Positions 1 to 8,416 of a stretch of DNA of 64,000 bases are shown in pieces. A program made the position numbers and the translations under genes. The stretch spans positions 12,996-76,995 of the forward strand of contig JASLHI010000022.1 in assembly GCA_030149815.1 (NCBI GenBank), given 5' to 3'. The notes beneath the pieces are model-generated. The model was not told where the DNA came from, searched no databases, and worked only from the letters and a program-made list of their open reading frames with translations. Within the stretch, counting starts at the first letter, position 1, and the number at the start of each line of letters is the position of its first letter. The DNA comes from Aquirhabdus sp. Lineage in GTDB: Bacteria; Pseudomonadota; Gammaproteobacteria; Pseudomonadales; Moraxellaceae.

Positions 1-200
1 ACGAGAAAATCTGAGTTCAAGTAACTGATGAATCATAAGAAAATATTCTTTCAAAAAATAATTCATTGTATTTAAAAATTATTTTTATTGTTTTGAGTAA
101 AAAATATACATATTTTTTCTTATAGAACTTGTTTTAAAAAATTCTCACAGGAACAGACAATAAAGGTTTATCAATTGGCAAATTATGCCATTTGGAATAA

Positions 201-220
201 CAAACCAAGCGCTTGCTTTG
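201..220. promoter_or_regulatory. Candidate operator palindrome upstream of acyl-CoA dehydrogenase
   Basis: The 20 bases here form an inverted repeat with only one mismatched base pair (18 of 20 positions symmetric), with the perfect core CAAGCGCTTG at 206-215. It sits about 70 bp before the acyl-CoA dehydrogenase start, in an otherwise AT-rich leader (1-288) that holds no other gene. Palindromes of this kind are typical TetR-family operators upstream of fatty-acid degradation genes. The cognate regulator is not in the window, so function is inferred. Confidence 0.5.
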
Positions 221-288
221 TATGTTGGTCATCAGCATACTCATGATTTGTCAATTTAGAATTGCCTTGCAACCTACAGGTCAGCCTC

Positions 289-1437
289 ATGAGCGAATTT
301 ACTCCTTATTTCAATGAAACCCACGAACAAGTCCGTACAACGATCCGCAAATTTGTGGCTGAACATATCGCGCCTCATATTCGTGAATGGGAGGAAGCTG
401 GAACTTTTCCTCGGGAGCTTTATCAACGTGCAGGCGAAGCGGGTATTTTGGGTCTAGGATATCCTGAACATCTAGGTGGGATTGCAGAAGGCGATGTGTT
501 TATGAAAGTCGCAGCCAGTGAAGAGTTGATGCGATCTGGTTCAGGTGGTTTGGTTGCAAGCCTTGGTTCGCTCGATATTGCTTTACCACCGATTGTGAAG
601 TGGGGGAGCGAAGTCATACAACAGCGTGTTGTGCCTGAGCTACTGCGTGGAGACAAGATTGCAGCATTGGCGATTACTGAGCCAAATGGTGGATCAGATG
701 TTGCCAATATCAAGACGCGTGCGGTCAGCGATGGTGATTTTTATCGTGTATCAGGTGCAAAGACCTTTATTACGTCAGGAATTCGGGCGGATTACTACAC
801 GGTTGCGGTGCGTACAGGTGGTGAAGGTTATGGTGGCATTAGTTTGCTTCTGATGGAAAAAGGTATGCCTGGTTTTACGACGGGTCAACCGCTACAAAAA
901 ATGGGCTGGTGGGCGTCTGATACCGCAGAATTGTTTTTTGATGATGTAAAAGTGCCGAAGAGTAATTTAATTGGCGCAGAAAATGCAGGGTTCTTTGCCA
1001 TTATGACGAACTTCCAGATGGAGCGTCTCAATCTGGCGGTCATGGCAAATATGACGGCACAGTTGGCGTTAGAGGAGTGTTTGCGTTATGTGCCAGAGCG
1101 CGTGGCGTTTGGTAAGCCGTTGTCGAAGATGCAGGTGATTCGCCATAAATTGGCGGATATGGCGACGCAAGTGGAAGCGAGTCGTGAGTTTAATTATCGG
1201 GTTGCAGCACGTATTCAAGCAGGAATTCCTGCGGTCAAAGAAGTATCGATGGCAAAGAACTTTGCGACGCGAACCAGTGATTTTGTGACGTATGAAGCGA
1301 CCCAAATTTTTGGTGGAATGGGTTTTATGCGTGAGTCATTGGTTGAGCGTTTATATCGTGATAATCGGATTTTGTCGATTGGCGGTGGGACACATGAGAT
1401 CATGAATGAAGTGATTGCCAAGCAGTTGGGGTTGTAG
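289..1437 (+). CDS. Acyl-CoA dehydrogenase (LCAD/isovaleryl-CoA dehydrogenase type)
   Basis: FAD enzyme that oxidises an acyl-CoA to the 2-enoyl-CoA, passing electrons to ETF; cytoplasmic. It is full length (382 aa). The signature AITEPNGGSD lies near residues 127-136, and the C-terminus has the flavin-contacting segment QIFGGMGF and GGGTHEIM. The usual medium-chain catalytic Glu (YEGT) is replaced by GGGT, while a Glu at about residue 245 (QMERLNLA) sits where LCAD and isovaleryl-CoA dehydrogenases carry their base. I chose ATG 289 over an upstream TTG at 262 because MSEF is the normal family N-terminus. An acyl-CoA synthetase follows after 82 bp and may be co-transcribed. Chain-length preference is not readable. 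Confidence 0.93.
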   Translation: MSEFTPYFNETHEQVRTTIRKFVAEHIAPHIREWEEAGTFPRELYQRAGEAGILGLGYPEHLGGIAEGDVFMKVAASEELMRSGSGGLVASLGSLDIALPPIVKWGSEVIQQRVVPELLRGDKIAALAITEPNGGSDVANIKTRAVSDGDFYRVSGAKTFITSGIRADYYTVAVRTGGEGYGGISLLLMEKGMPGFTTGQPLQKMGWWASDTAELFFDDVKVPKSNLIGAENAGFFAIMTNFQMERLNLAVMANMTAQLALEECLRYVPERVAFGKPLSKMQVIRHKLADMATQVEASREFNYRVAARIQAGIPAVKEVSMAKNFATRTSDFVTYEATQIFGGMGFMRESLVERLYRDNRILSIGGGTHEIMNEVIAKQLGL

Positions 1438-1519
1438 GCTTTCTTTTCATCATTTGAGTACAACTGTGTTTATAATGTCTGATAAAGACACGCTATATTA
1501 TACATCGCAGTAGATATGC

Positions 1520-3241
1520 ATGATGAGTACGACAGAGATGACCGCATTAGAACAACTCGAAGTTTGTGATACGAGAGCAACTCAGCTGCATTGTCTACAG
1601 TATTGGGCAAAGCGACAGCCTCATAAAACGTTTATGACGCAGCCTGTTGACGGTAAAGTTTTGCATTACACGTGGGGTGATGTTGCGGATCAAGTCCGAC
1701 GTATGGCTGCATACTTGCTGACGTTAGCTCTGCCGCCGCGCAGCCAGATTGCCATTTATGGCAAGAACAGTGCGCATTGGATCATGGCTGATTTGGCGGT
1801 CTGGATGGCGGGTCATGTTTCAGTGCCCTTATATAGTACTCTGAATGTCGATAATGCAAATCACGTTCTGATGCATAGTGAAGCCAAACTATTATTTATC
1901 GGCAAATTGGATGGTCAGTCTGATAGTTGGTATCAGGTTCGGGAGATTATTCCAGACTATTTACCGTGCATTCGGTTACCGTTATCGCCAGAGTATCAGG
2001 GCGCGCCTCATTGGGATGATCTGATTCGGATGGTTGATCCGCTGGAAGATGCGGTTTTGCCAAATCCTGCGATGCTCGCGAGCATTATTTATACCTCAGG
2101 AAGTACAGGATTACCTAAAGGGATCATGCACAGTTTTGCATCGATGATGGCACCTAGTGGTGAGCTGAACTCTTTATTTTCTTTTAATGCCGATGATCGA
2201 TTGCTTTCACATTTACCGCTTGCTCATGTTGCAGAACGTATTTTTGTTGAAGCGTTATCGCTTTATTATGGTTCTACGATCTTCTTTGTGGATTCAAAAG
2301 AGAGCTTTGTTCACGATATTCGTCGTGCCAGACCGACCATATTCCTTGCGGTTCCTCGCATCTGGATCAAGTTTTATTTAGATATTAATAAGCGTGTACC
2401 ACGGATTGCCCAGAGTCTGATTTTTAAGCTACCAAAAATTGATCAATTCGCAAAACAGACTATGCTCGCGGAGCTTGGGCTCGATCAAGTCCGTGTTGCC
2501 TTCACTGCTTCAGCGCCCATGCCCGCCAATATCATTGCGTGGTATCGTAGCTTAGGCCTAGAGCTGAATGAAGCTTATGGTATGACTGAGGATTTTGGGT
2601 ATTCGCATGGGACACGTTTAGGTGATGATCACTCTGGACGAGATGTGGGTCGACCTTATCCCGGTGTTGAATGCCGAATCGACACCAATGGTGAGATTCT
2701 GGTCAAAAGCCCTGCCATGATGTTGGGTTATTTTAAAAATGACAAACTGACGGCCGAAAGTATCACCAGTGATGGTTTCTTGCGGACAGGCGATAAAGGC
2801 ATCCAAGATGCAGAGGGTCGTCTCACGATCACAGGGCGTGTAAAGGATATCTTTAAGACCTTAAAAGGTAAATATATTGCACCTTTGCCGATTGAGCGTC
2901 GGTTGGGTAGACATACTCTGCTTGCCGCAGTGTGTGTGTGCGGTGCTGGATTGACGCAACCGATTGCGCTGGTGATGCTGGCGCACGGTCGCCCAAGTCA
3001 GCTGACAGAAAGTGAGCGGCATCATGTCGAAATAGAACTGAAGGCTTTGTTGCGTGAAACTAATGCCGAATTGGAGTCTCATGAAAAATTGGATTGTTTA
3101 GTGGTCATCAATGAGCCATGGACAACCAAAAATGGGTTTTTAACGCCAACATTAAAGATAAAACGGCATATCATCGAAGCAAATTATGCTGCTTATTTAG
3201 AGAAATGGAGTCAATTGGGGCAATTAATTGTGTGGGAGTAG
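1520..3241 (+). CDS. AMP-dependent long-chain acyl-CoA synthetase (FadD/FAA1-like)
   Basis: Activates a fatty acid with ATP and CoA to acyl-CoA through an acyl-adenylate. The P-loop motif YTSGSTGLPKG is near residue 191. The adenylate-forming motif appears as NEAYGMTE, and the hinge as TGDKG followed by GRVKDIFKTLKGKYIAP, the arrangement seen in eukaryote-like (COG1022) long-chain synthetases. At 573 aa it is near the family length. It begins 82 bp after the acyl-CoA dehydrogenase on the same strand, so the pair could activate and then start beta-oxidation of the same acid. No strong ribosome binding site precedes the ATG; an adjacent ATG at 1523 is equally possible. Confidence 0.9.
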   Translation: MMSTTEMTALEQLEVCDTRATQLHCLQYWAKRQPHKTFMTQPVDGKVLHYTWGDVADQVRRMAAYLLTLALPPRSQIAIYGKNSAHWIMADLAVWMAGHVSVPLYSTLNVDNANHVLMHSEAKLLFIGKLDGQSDSWYQVREIIPDYLPCIRLPLSPEYQGAPHWDDLIRMVDPLEDAVLPNPAMLASIIYTSGSTGLPKGIMHSFASMMAPSGELNSLFSFNADDRLLSHLPLAHVAERIFVEALSLYYGSTIFFVDSKESFVHDIRRARPTIFLAVPRIWIKFYLDINKRVPRIAQSLIFKLPKIDQFAKQTMLAELGLDQVRVAFTASAPMPANIIAWYRSLGLELNEAYGMTEDFGYSHGTRLGDDHSGRDVGRPYPGVECRIDTNGEILVKSPAMMLGYFKNDKLTAESITSDGFLRTGDKGIQDAEGRLTITGRVKDIFKTLKGKYIAPLPIERRLGRHTLLAAVCVCGAGLTQPIALVMLAHGRPSQLTESERHHVEIELKALLRETNAELESHEKLDCLVVINEPWTTKNGFLTPTLKIKRHIIEANYAAYLEKWSQLGQLIVWE

Positions 3242-3257
3242 TTGTAGCTGCTTAGGA

Positions 3258-4433
3258 TTAAGCGATCACGACTTCATCTGGAATACATACACGATTTCTA
3301 CCACTTTCTTTTGCACGATATAACTGCATATCTGCATAGTGGATCATGTCTAAAATATCTTCATCGAGATTTGTAGAACAGTACACCCCGAAGCTGGTTG
3401 TGATGCTGATATGCTGTTCTTCTTGAATAGAAATAATTTCACGCTCAATCATGAGCCGACAGCGTTCGGCAATTTGTCTGGCGCTTTCTAAGTTTGTATT
3501 GGGTAGAACGATCAGAAACTCCTCTCCGCCATATCGACCGACTTGATCAGAGTCGCGTAGAGATGTTTTGATGCTTGCGCCAACATGGCGTAAAACTACA
3601 TCACCCACTGCATGACCAAAGGTATCATTCACATTTTTGAAAAAATCGATGTCGGCCAAAATAATTGACAGAGGCTGTGATACGGTTTGTTGTGATTTTT
3701 CCTGCGCTAAATGCGCGCTGATTGCGCGACGGTTTGCCATTTCCATCAAATTGTCAGTTACGCTGAGTTGTCGATAATTTTCTTCTCTCGACTGCCAATA
3801 TCTCACGATCAAGTAAGTTGCTGTAAGAAAACTAAAATAATGCGGAATCATGAGAAAGAGTGTGCAATATAAATAGAATAATCTTGCGTGTTGGTCTGGC
3901 ATTGCATCAAAGATAAATAAGGGCGCATAGGGCAGAATATTTGCGACATATAAACCGCATATCGTCAGGAAAGTAATCGTGCCTAAGATGACCAATAAAA
4001 TGGTGATCCGATCTTTAAATAAGATAATCGAAAATAGTGGCGCTGCCGCCATAACCATGCCCGCAATCAGCGATAGATGCCCAATCAAGTACCCCATGGA
4101 CATCAGACTAATTAAATAAAAAGATGTAAAAAAGTAGGGTGTGATTCGCTGTGCAAGCCGAGATGCTTCTAATTTGTTTTTGAGCGTAAGCATGATGAGT
4201 GCAATGATGATGCACACAATTTTGAATGGAATGGCTTTTTCGATAATGTTTAGATTAATGTATGGTGATGGCCTAACCATCCAATAGATATCAAAGAATA
4301 AGTACTGACTAAATACAAATAAAATAAAATACGGAATGATCATCGATCTTTTGACAGGCGATGATTCTAGAATAGCTCCAATTTTGGGAATTAGACGATC
4401 AATGGACATATTATTCCAACTAGAAAAAGACAT
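3258..4433 (-). CDS. Membrane-bound diguanylate cyclase (GGDEF)
   Basis: Makes the second messenger c-di-GMP from two GTP. The N-terminal ~200 residues hold six or seven hydrophobic segments, i.e. an integral membrane sensor of unknown type. The C-terminal half is a GGDEF domain with the active-site motif GGEEF near residue 300 and the conserved DIDFFKNVND and GHAVGD segments. An inhibitory RxxD site (RDSD) lies exactly five residues before GGEEF, so feedback inhibition by product is expected. Convergent with the acyl-CoA synthetase (16 bp apart). What it senses cannot be told. Confidence 0.92.
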   Translation of the reverse strand: MSFSSWNNMSIDRLIPKIGAILESSPVKRSMIIPYFILFVFSQYLFFDIYWMVRPSPYINLNIIEKAIPFKIVCIIIALIMLTLKNKLEASRLAQRITPYFFTSFYLISLMSMGYLIGHLSLIAGMVMAAAPLFSIILFKDRITILLVILGTITFLTICGLYVANILPYAPLFIFDAMPDQHARLFYLYCTLFLMIPHYFSFLTATYLIVRYWQSREENYRQLSVTDNLMEMANRRAISAHLAQEKSQQTVSQPLSIILADIDFFKNVNDTFGHAVGDVVLRHVGASIKTSLRDSDQVGRYGGEEFLIVLPNTNLESARQIAERCRLMIEREIISIQEEQHISITTSFGVYCSTNLDEDILDMIHYADMQLYRAKESGRNRVCIPDEVVIA

Positions 4434-4877
4434 TTCCTAGTGATGAGTTTGTACGCAGTTGTACAAAAATAGCGCAATTCATGCTTTTTCTCAAGCAAAG
4501 TCGACCCAACGGTCATTTTCTATCGCGGATGTCTGGTCTGGTTAGTGTCCTATTTGATTGTGTTGTAAATCGGTTTCAGCTATGCTTCTGGCGCAGACAG
4601 AAGTCGATTTGGTCAACCTTGATCAAAATGCAAATACGGAACGGAATCCGCAATGAAAGAATTTTCCCAGATTTTTCGATCGAAAAATCATCTTCAGTTG
4701 TGATCTTAGTGATGGGTCGAGCCTCTTGTGTGCTTCGATATCGTTCCTCTTGTCTATTCTATTTTGAGCATGGCGAAACTGTTTAGGTTTTGCAGTGTTG
4801 TCATGCGGTGCGCTGATTTGTCATGGTGAAAATGACAGCTGTTGTTCTTACAATTAACTGATTATTTGAGGTTTCTT
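4434..4877. other. 444-bp intergenic region between divergent genes, with palindromes
   Basis: This gap separates the diguanylate cyclase (minus) from the BamE/OmpA-like gene (plus). It contains a perfect 20-bp palindrome at 4670-4689 and a shorter inverted repeat TGTCAT/ATGACA at 4819-4837, about 40 bp before the downstream start codon. An open reading frame of 101 codons on the plus strand has no family features and I do not regard it as a gene. Confidence 0.5.
4670..4689. promoter_or_regulatory. Perfect 20-bp palindrome (candidate operator)
   Basis: GATTTTTCGATCGAAAAATC is identical to its reverse complement. It lies about 190 bp before the BamE/OmpA-like gene and 237 bp before the diguanylate cyclase start, so it could serve either divergent gene. 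A regulator cannot be named. Confidence 0.4.
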
Positions 4878-5720
4878 ATGCAGAAGTTTGTGCGAAAACT
4901 AGGACTTATGTCGTTGTTGATTGGTCTAAGTGCTTCAGCGTTTGCGACAATCAATGGCTTTGATCCTTCAATCAAATTTCCTCAGCAAGACAAAGCTACG
5001 CCATTCCTTAAAGCACACTTTTATGCGAATGAAAGCGATCTGAATGATATGGCGGTGGGTCTGACCCGAGAACAAGTACGTCTGTTGGTTGGTAGTTCGC
5101 AACTACATGCCAGTATCGTGACAGCGCATAGCATGAGTTATATTTTTAAATTCAGTGAATTGGATAAGCACGAACTGGTGTGCCAGTACTTGATTCAGTT
5201 TGATGATCATCAGCTAGTCTCTGGGAGCTATTTTGATAGTCAAGCGTGTGTAGATCATCTCCATCCACCGCTTCCAGGGAGTGTTCAAGCTCAGGCGTCA
5301 GCACCAGCGGCAACTACAACGCCAGTATCGTTGCCCGAACAGCCAAAGTTAACGCTTCCGACAAATATGCTGTTTGGATTTAATCAATCGAGATTGAAGG
5401 ATTTGCCTGAGTCAATGAAAGATACATTAAGAACTTTTGCTGAGCAGTTGAAATCAAATGATGCGACATTAGACAGTGTCACGGTGACAGGTTATACCGA
5501 TCGGATTGGTAATGATGCATATAACGTGAAACTATCGACAGCGCGGGCTAAAACCATCAAAGATTATCTTGTTCTCCGTGGTGTGGCTGCGGACAAGATC
5601 AATGTGGAAGGCAAAGGTAGTGCGGCGCCAGTGGCGCAATGCTCGGATACCGATAAGAAAAAACTGATTGATTGTTTAGCACCGAATCGCCGGGTGGAGA
5701 TTGAGTTTAAACAGAAGTAG
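4878..5720 (+). CDS. BamE-like plus OmpA-like envelope protein
   Basis: 280-aa secreted protein with a signal peptide (MQKFVRKLGLMSLLIGLSAS, cleaved near AFA). Residues ~50-110 include MAVGLTREQVRLLVG, which resembles the BamE/SmpA motif, followed by a possible strand and a Pro/Ala-rich linker. Residues ~165-280 are an OmpA C-terminal peptidoglycan-binding domain (VTGYTDRIGNDAYN, LSTARAKTIKDYL, PNRRVEIEF). It probably anchors the outer membrane to peptidoglycan. ATG 4878 is chosen because it has a TTGAGG ribosome binding site at 4866-4871 and starts the signal peptide. A hairpin terminator follows. Confidence 0.85.
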   Translation: MQKFVRKLGLMSLLIGLSASAFATINGFDPSIKFPQQDKATPFLKAHFYANESDLNDMAVGLTREQVRLLVGSSQLHASIVTAHSMSYIFKFSELDKHELVCQYLIQFDDHQLVSGSYFDSQACVDHLHPPLPGSVQAQASAPAATTTPVSLPEQPKLTLPTNMLFGFNQSRLKDLPESMKDTLRTFAEQLKSNDATLDSVTVTGYTDRIGNDAYNVKLSTARAKTIKDYLVLRGVAADKINVEGKGSAAPVAQCSDTDKKKLIDCLAPNRRVEIEFKQK

Positions 5721-5741
5721 ACAGTTGTTATCGAGATGATT

Positions 5742-5772
5742 AAAAAACCGCCTGATATGAGGCGGTTTTTTA
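5742..5772. terminator. Bidirectional rho-independent terminator
   Basis: An 11-bp stem (AAAAAACCGCC / GGCGGTTTTTT) around an 8-base loop. It works in both directions and separates the convergent BamE/OmpA-like gene and the molybdopterin oxidoreductase. Confidence 0.9.
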
Positions 5773-5806
5773 ATAGAAGGTATTCATTGAGTAAGAATCT
5801 AATATT

Positions 5807-8095
5807 TTATGATGATTCTAATTCAGTGACTTCAATTTTATGGATCCTTACAGGAACGTGCTTATGAAATGGTGTCTTTGACAATGGATCGCAGTGGCTG
5901 CTTGAGGTAAGTCGATTTAACTCAGGGCCAATCGGTGCACTGCCTTTGTAACGCATGCCGTAGCCATGCGGCAGGGTGACCATTCCTTGTCGTACAGAAT
6001 CATCAATTTCAATGAAGACGGGAATTTGCCCATTTTCTGATTCACAAATCGCTTGAACGCCATCGGTTAATTCAAGGCGGTTTGCGTCTTCGGGATGCAT
6101 TCGCATTGCGCCATGTGGATCAACTTTCCGCCATTTTGGATCACGATAAATCTGATTGGCGTTATAACTGCGCCGTTCACCAGCCATCAGAATAAATGGA
6201 TAGTCTGTTTGAGATGCTCGCTCAGATTTTAATGCTCGCAATTCCGCCAACATTTCAGGAATTTCCAGATGAATCCGTCGATCTGGGGTTTTGATCAGTG
6301 ACCAGACGTCTTTCATTTCATGATGGCTAATGATCGTTCCCGCGCGGTGGTCAAGAATCGCGCGAAATAATGACGTACCTAACGTTAAGCGATTTCCCTG
6401 ATGCCCTGCACGGCGAACTGCTGGGTAATGTGTCTGAGCATATTGTATGGCCAGCGGAAGGAGCGGAGCAGCTGCGGCAGCACCGTCAGGCAGTGCTTTG
6501 CCCAAGGTGCGATAAACGATCGACGCGGCATAAGGTATCCATGCTTTGTTACGCATTAATGTTGCGCCGAGTGCCCCCATATAAGCAAGGTGAGCGGAGG
6601 CTTTCGGCTCTAATCTGGCGATGCGTTCGAGTTTAGGAAAACGATCAGGAATCATCTTCATTTTTTCCAATAATCGCGTATAAATCTCAGGCTCGCTCAG
6701 AGTTTCAGCGAATGCAGGAAACAAGGCATGGCGCAAATGAAAGGCATTTTCAGGAAATTCCAGATTAAATCCAGTTGCTTCCCACTTCTCAAATTGGGAC
6801 GCCGCAGGCAGCACATAATGCGCTAATCGTGCGGTTTCTGTCATGGCGACATCCACCACGACCAGCAATTCAAGTTGTTTAAATGCCCGCTCAAATGCTT
6901 CAGTATTGGCGTAGGTGAGCAGGGGATTGGCGCTATCCACAAAAATGGCACGAATACGCTTTTCACCTGCTAGTTCGATTTCATCAGGCAAAATATTTGG
7001 CGGATAAATTCCTGCAATGGGGTGCATTTTATGATATGTAGTCAGTTTCAGCGATTTACCTTTCTTGGTTTTGCGCTCATCAGTGTGACCCAGAATAGGT
7101 AAGAACATGGTGTGTAGATTGTTGCCGCCTTGCTTGCCAAAATTTCCTGTGATGAGATAAAGCAGTTTTTCGAGATAACCATTCAGCGTGGTATTTAATG
7201 TGTGCTGGATTCCCAAATCAATACGCACGCAGGCCTTGCGCGCGGTCGCAAAATCGCGCGCCACACGTTCCACATCTGCTAGTGGTACATCGGCACGTTG
7301 CACATAATCTTCAATCGGAATCGCCTTCAGCTCCTGCTCAAGTGCTGCAAATCCTGCGCAATGTTCTACTAAGAAATCACGATCGTGTAAATTGTCGCGG
7401 ACAATAATCGCCAACATCGCGGACATCAGATAAGCGTCAGTGCCGGGTTTTAACTGTAAGTGAATATCGGCTTGTTTTGCAGTTTCCGAGCGACGTGGAT
7501 CGATAACGACCATGGTTCGATTGGGGTCTTTTTTGATCTCACGCAGGGTATCGCGAGCATTGGGAATCCCATGTGCCTGAAACGGGTTGGTACCAATGAA
7601 TAAGACATAATCGGCATGTTCAACATCTTCGGTGGTATGGCAGGTTTGATGACCAAACAATCGTCCATTGACCCAAAAATCGCCTGTTTTCTCTTGCCCA
7701 AGCGAGTTATAGGAGTAACGGCTTTTCATGGCAGCGAGAATTTGACGGCTATAAGCACCGCCTAAGTGATTGCCCTGACCACCACCACCGACAAATGCAA
7801 ACGCATCGCCGCCATGTTGCTGACGTAGAGTTAGTAAACGCTGGGCGATATCATCTAACGCCTCATCCCAACTGACCCGTTGAAAACTACCATCCGCTTG
7901 ACGTTTTAAAGGATGTTGGAGTCGGTCTTCGTGGTTTTGATAATGTTCTAAACGTGCGGCTTTTTGACAAATATAGCCTTTGGTCAGCGGATGGTCTTTA
8001 TCGCCCCGAATGCTGGTAAATTTGCCATCCTCAATTTTCACTTCTAGGCCACAATTGCGCGAACACAGAATACATGCGGTTTTTTCAGTGGTCAT
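5807..8095 (-). CDS. Molybdopterin-dependent oxidoreductase (bis-MGD, DMSO reductase superfamily)
   Basis: 762-aa catalytic subunit. The N-terminus carries a [4Fe-4S] motif: Cys8-x2-Cys11-x3-Cys15-x27-Cys43. The molybdopterin oxidoreductase body includes DYVLFIGTNPFQAHG and VVIDPRRSETAKQAD, and the C-terminus is a dinucleotide-binding domain (GAMRMHPEDANRL, TLPHGYGMRYKG). No Tat signal is present, so it is cytoplasmic. No partner subunits lie nearby. It is divergent from the di-iron/SDR/BVMO operon with a 321-bp regulatory gap, suggesting joint control. I could not assign the residue that ligates molybdenum from the motif, so it could be a dehydrogenase, reductase or hydratase; the substrate is unknown. 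Confidence 0.85.
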   Translation of the reverse strand: MTTEKTACILCSRNCGLEVKIEDGKFTSIRGDKDHPLTKGYICQKAARLEHYQNHEDRLQHPLKRQADGSFQRVSWDEALDDIAQRLLTLRQQHGGDAFAFVGGGGQGNHLGGAYSRQILAAMKSRYSYNSLGQEKTGDFWVNGRLFGHQTCHTTEDVEHADYVLFIGTNPFQAHGIPNARDTLREIKKDPNRTMVVIDPRRSETAKQADIHLQLKPGTDAYLMSAMLAIIVRDNLHDRDFLVEHCAGFAALEQELKAIPIEDYVQRADVPLADVERVARDFATARKACVRIDLGIQHTLNTTLNGYLEKLLYLITGNFGKQGGNNLHTMFLPILGHTDERKTKKGKSLKLTTYHKMHPIAGIYPPNILPDEIELAGEKRIRAIFVDSANPLLTYANTEAFERAFKQLELLVVVDVAMTETARLAHYVLPAASQFEKWEATGFNLEFPENAFHLRHALFPAFAETLSEPEIYTRLLEKMKMIPDRFPKLERIARLEPKASAHLAYMGALGATLMRNKAWIPYAASIVYRTLGKALPDGAAAAAPLLPLAIQYAQTHYPAVRRAGHQGNRLTLGTSLFRAILDHRAGTIISHHEMKDVWSLIKTPDRRIHLEIPEMLAELRALKSERASQTDYPFILMAGERRSYNANQIYRDPKWRKVDPHGAMRMHPEDANRLELTDGVQAICESENGQIPVFIEIDDSVRQGMVTLPHGYGMRYKGSAPIGPELNRLTSSSHCDPLSKTPFHKHVPVRIHKIEVTELESS

Positions 8096-8242
8096 GATGA
8101 GTCCCAGACGCCGTAAAGAGTGGTCTTGAGTATAATAAAATCGATTAACAATTACTCAAGTTTCACCCGCGTTGAATATGACTACTGTGTTCAACAGATT
8201 TGATCAATGATCCCCAACCCGCCTAAGTTATCCGAATTGAAT

Positions 8243-8278
8243 CCGAACAAAAGTTCGGTATACGATGTTTTCATCGTA
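8243..8278. promoter_or_regulatory. Two adjacent inverted repeats with 4-base spacers
   Basis: CCGAAC-AAAA-GTTCGG (8243-8258) is followed at once by TACGATG-TTTT-CATCGTA (8261-8278). They sit between the divergent molybdoenzyme and the di-iron/SDR/BVMO operon. They could be operators or RNA hairpins in the leader of the plus-strand operon. Confidence 0.45.
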
Positions 8279-8306
8279 AATCGACCGAGTATCCCTGTGT
8301 CAGGTT

Positions 8307-8337
8307 CGACAAAAGTTTGATGACGCCGACAAAAGTT
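8307..8337 (+). promoter_or_regulatory. 11-bp direct repeats, 20 bp apart (candidate AraC-type site)
   Basis: CGACAAAAGTT occurs at 8307-8317 and 8327-8337, i.e. two helical turns apart on the same face, 80-110 bp before the start codon at 8417. Same-orientation repeats at this spacing are the usual shape of an AraC/XylS operator, and an AraC-family gene lies in the same neighbourhood (12849-13883). The link between them is inference. Confidence 0.45.
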
Positions 8338-8416
8338 ACGTCAAATTTCACACTGACCCATCCCTATCTCATCAATTGTTCGTCAATAAGTTAATCGATT
8401 GAAAGGAAAAATTGCT

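Noticed and set aside
4481..4786. 101-codon plus-strand open frame
   Set aside because: No family motif, odd composition, no ribosome binding site, and it runs through the perfect palindrome; regarded as chance.
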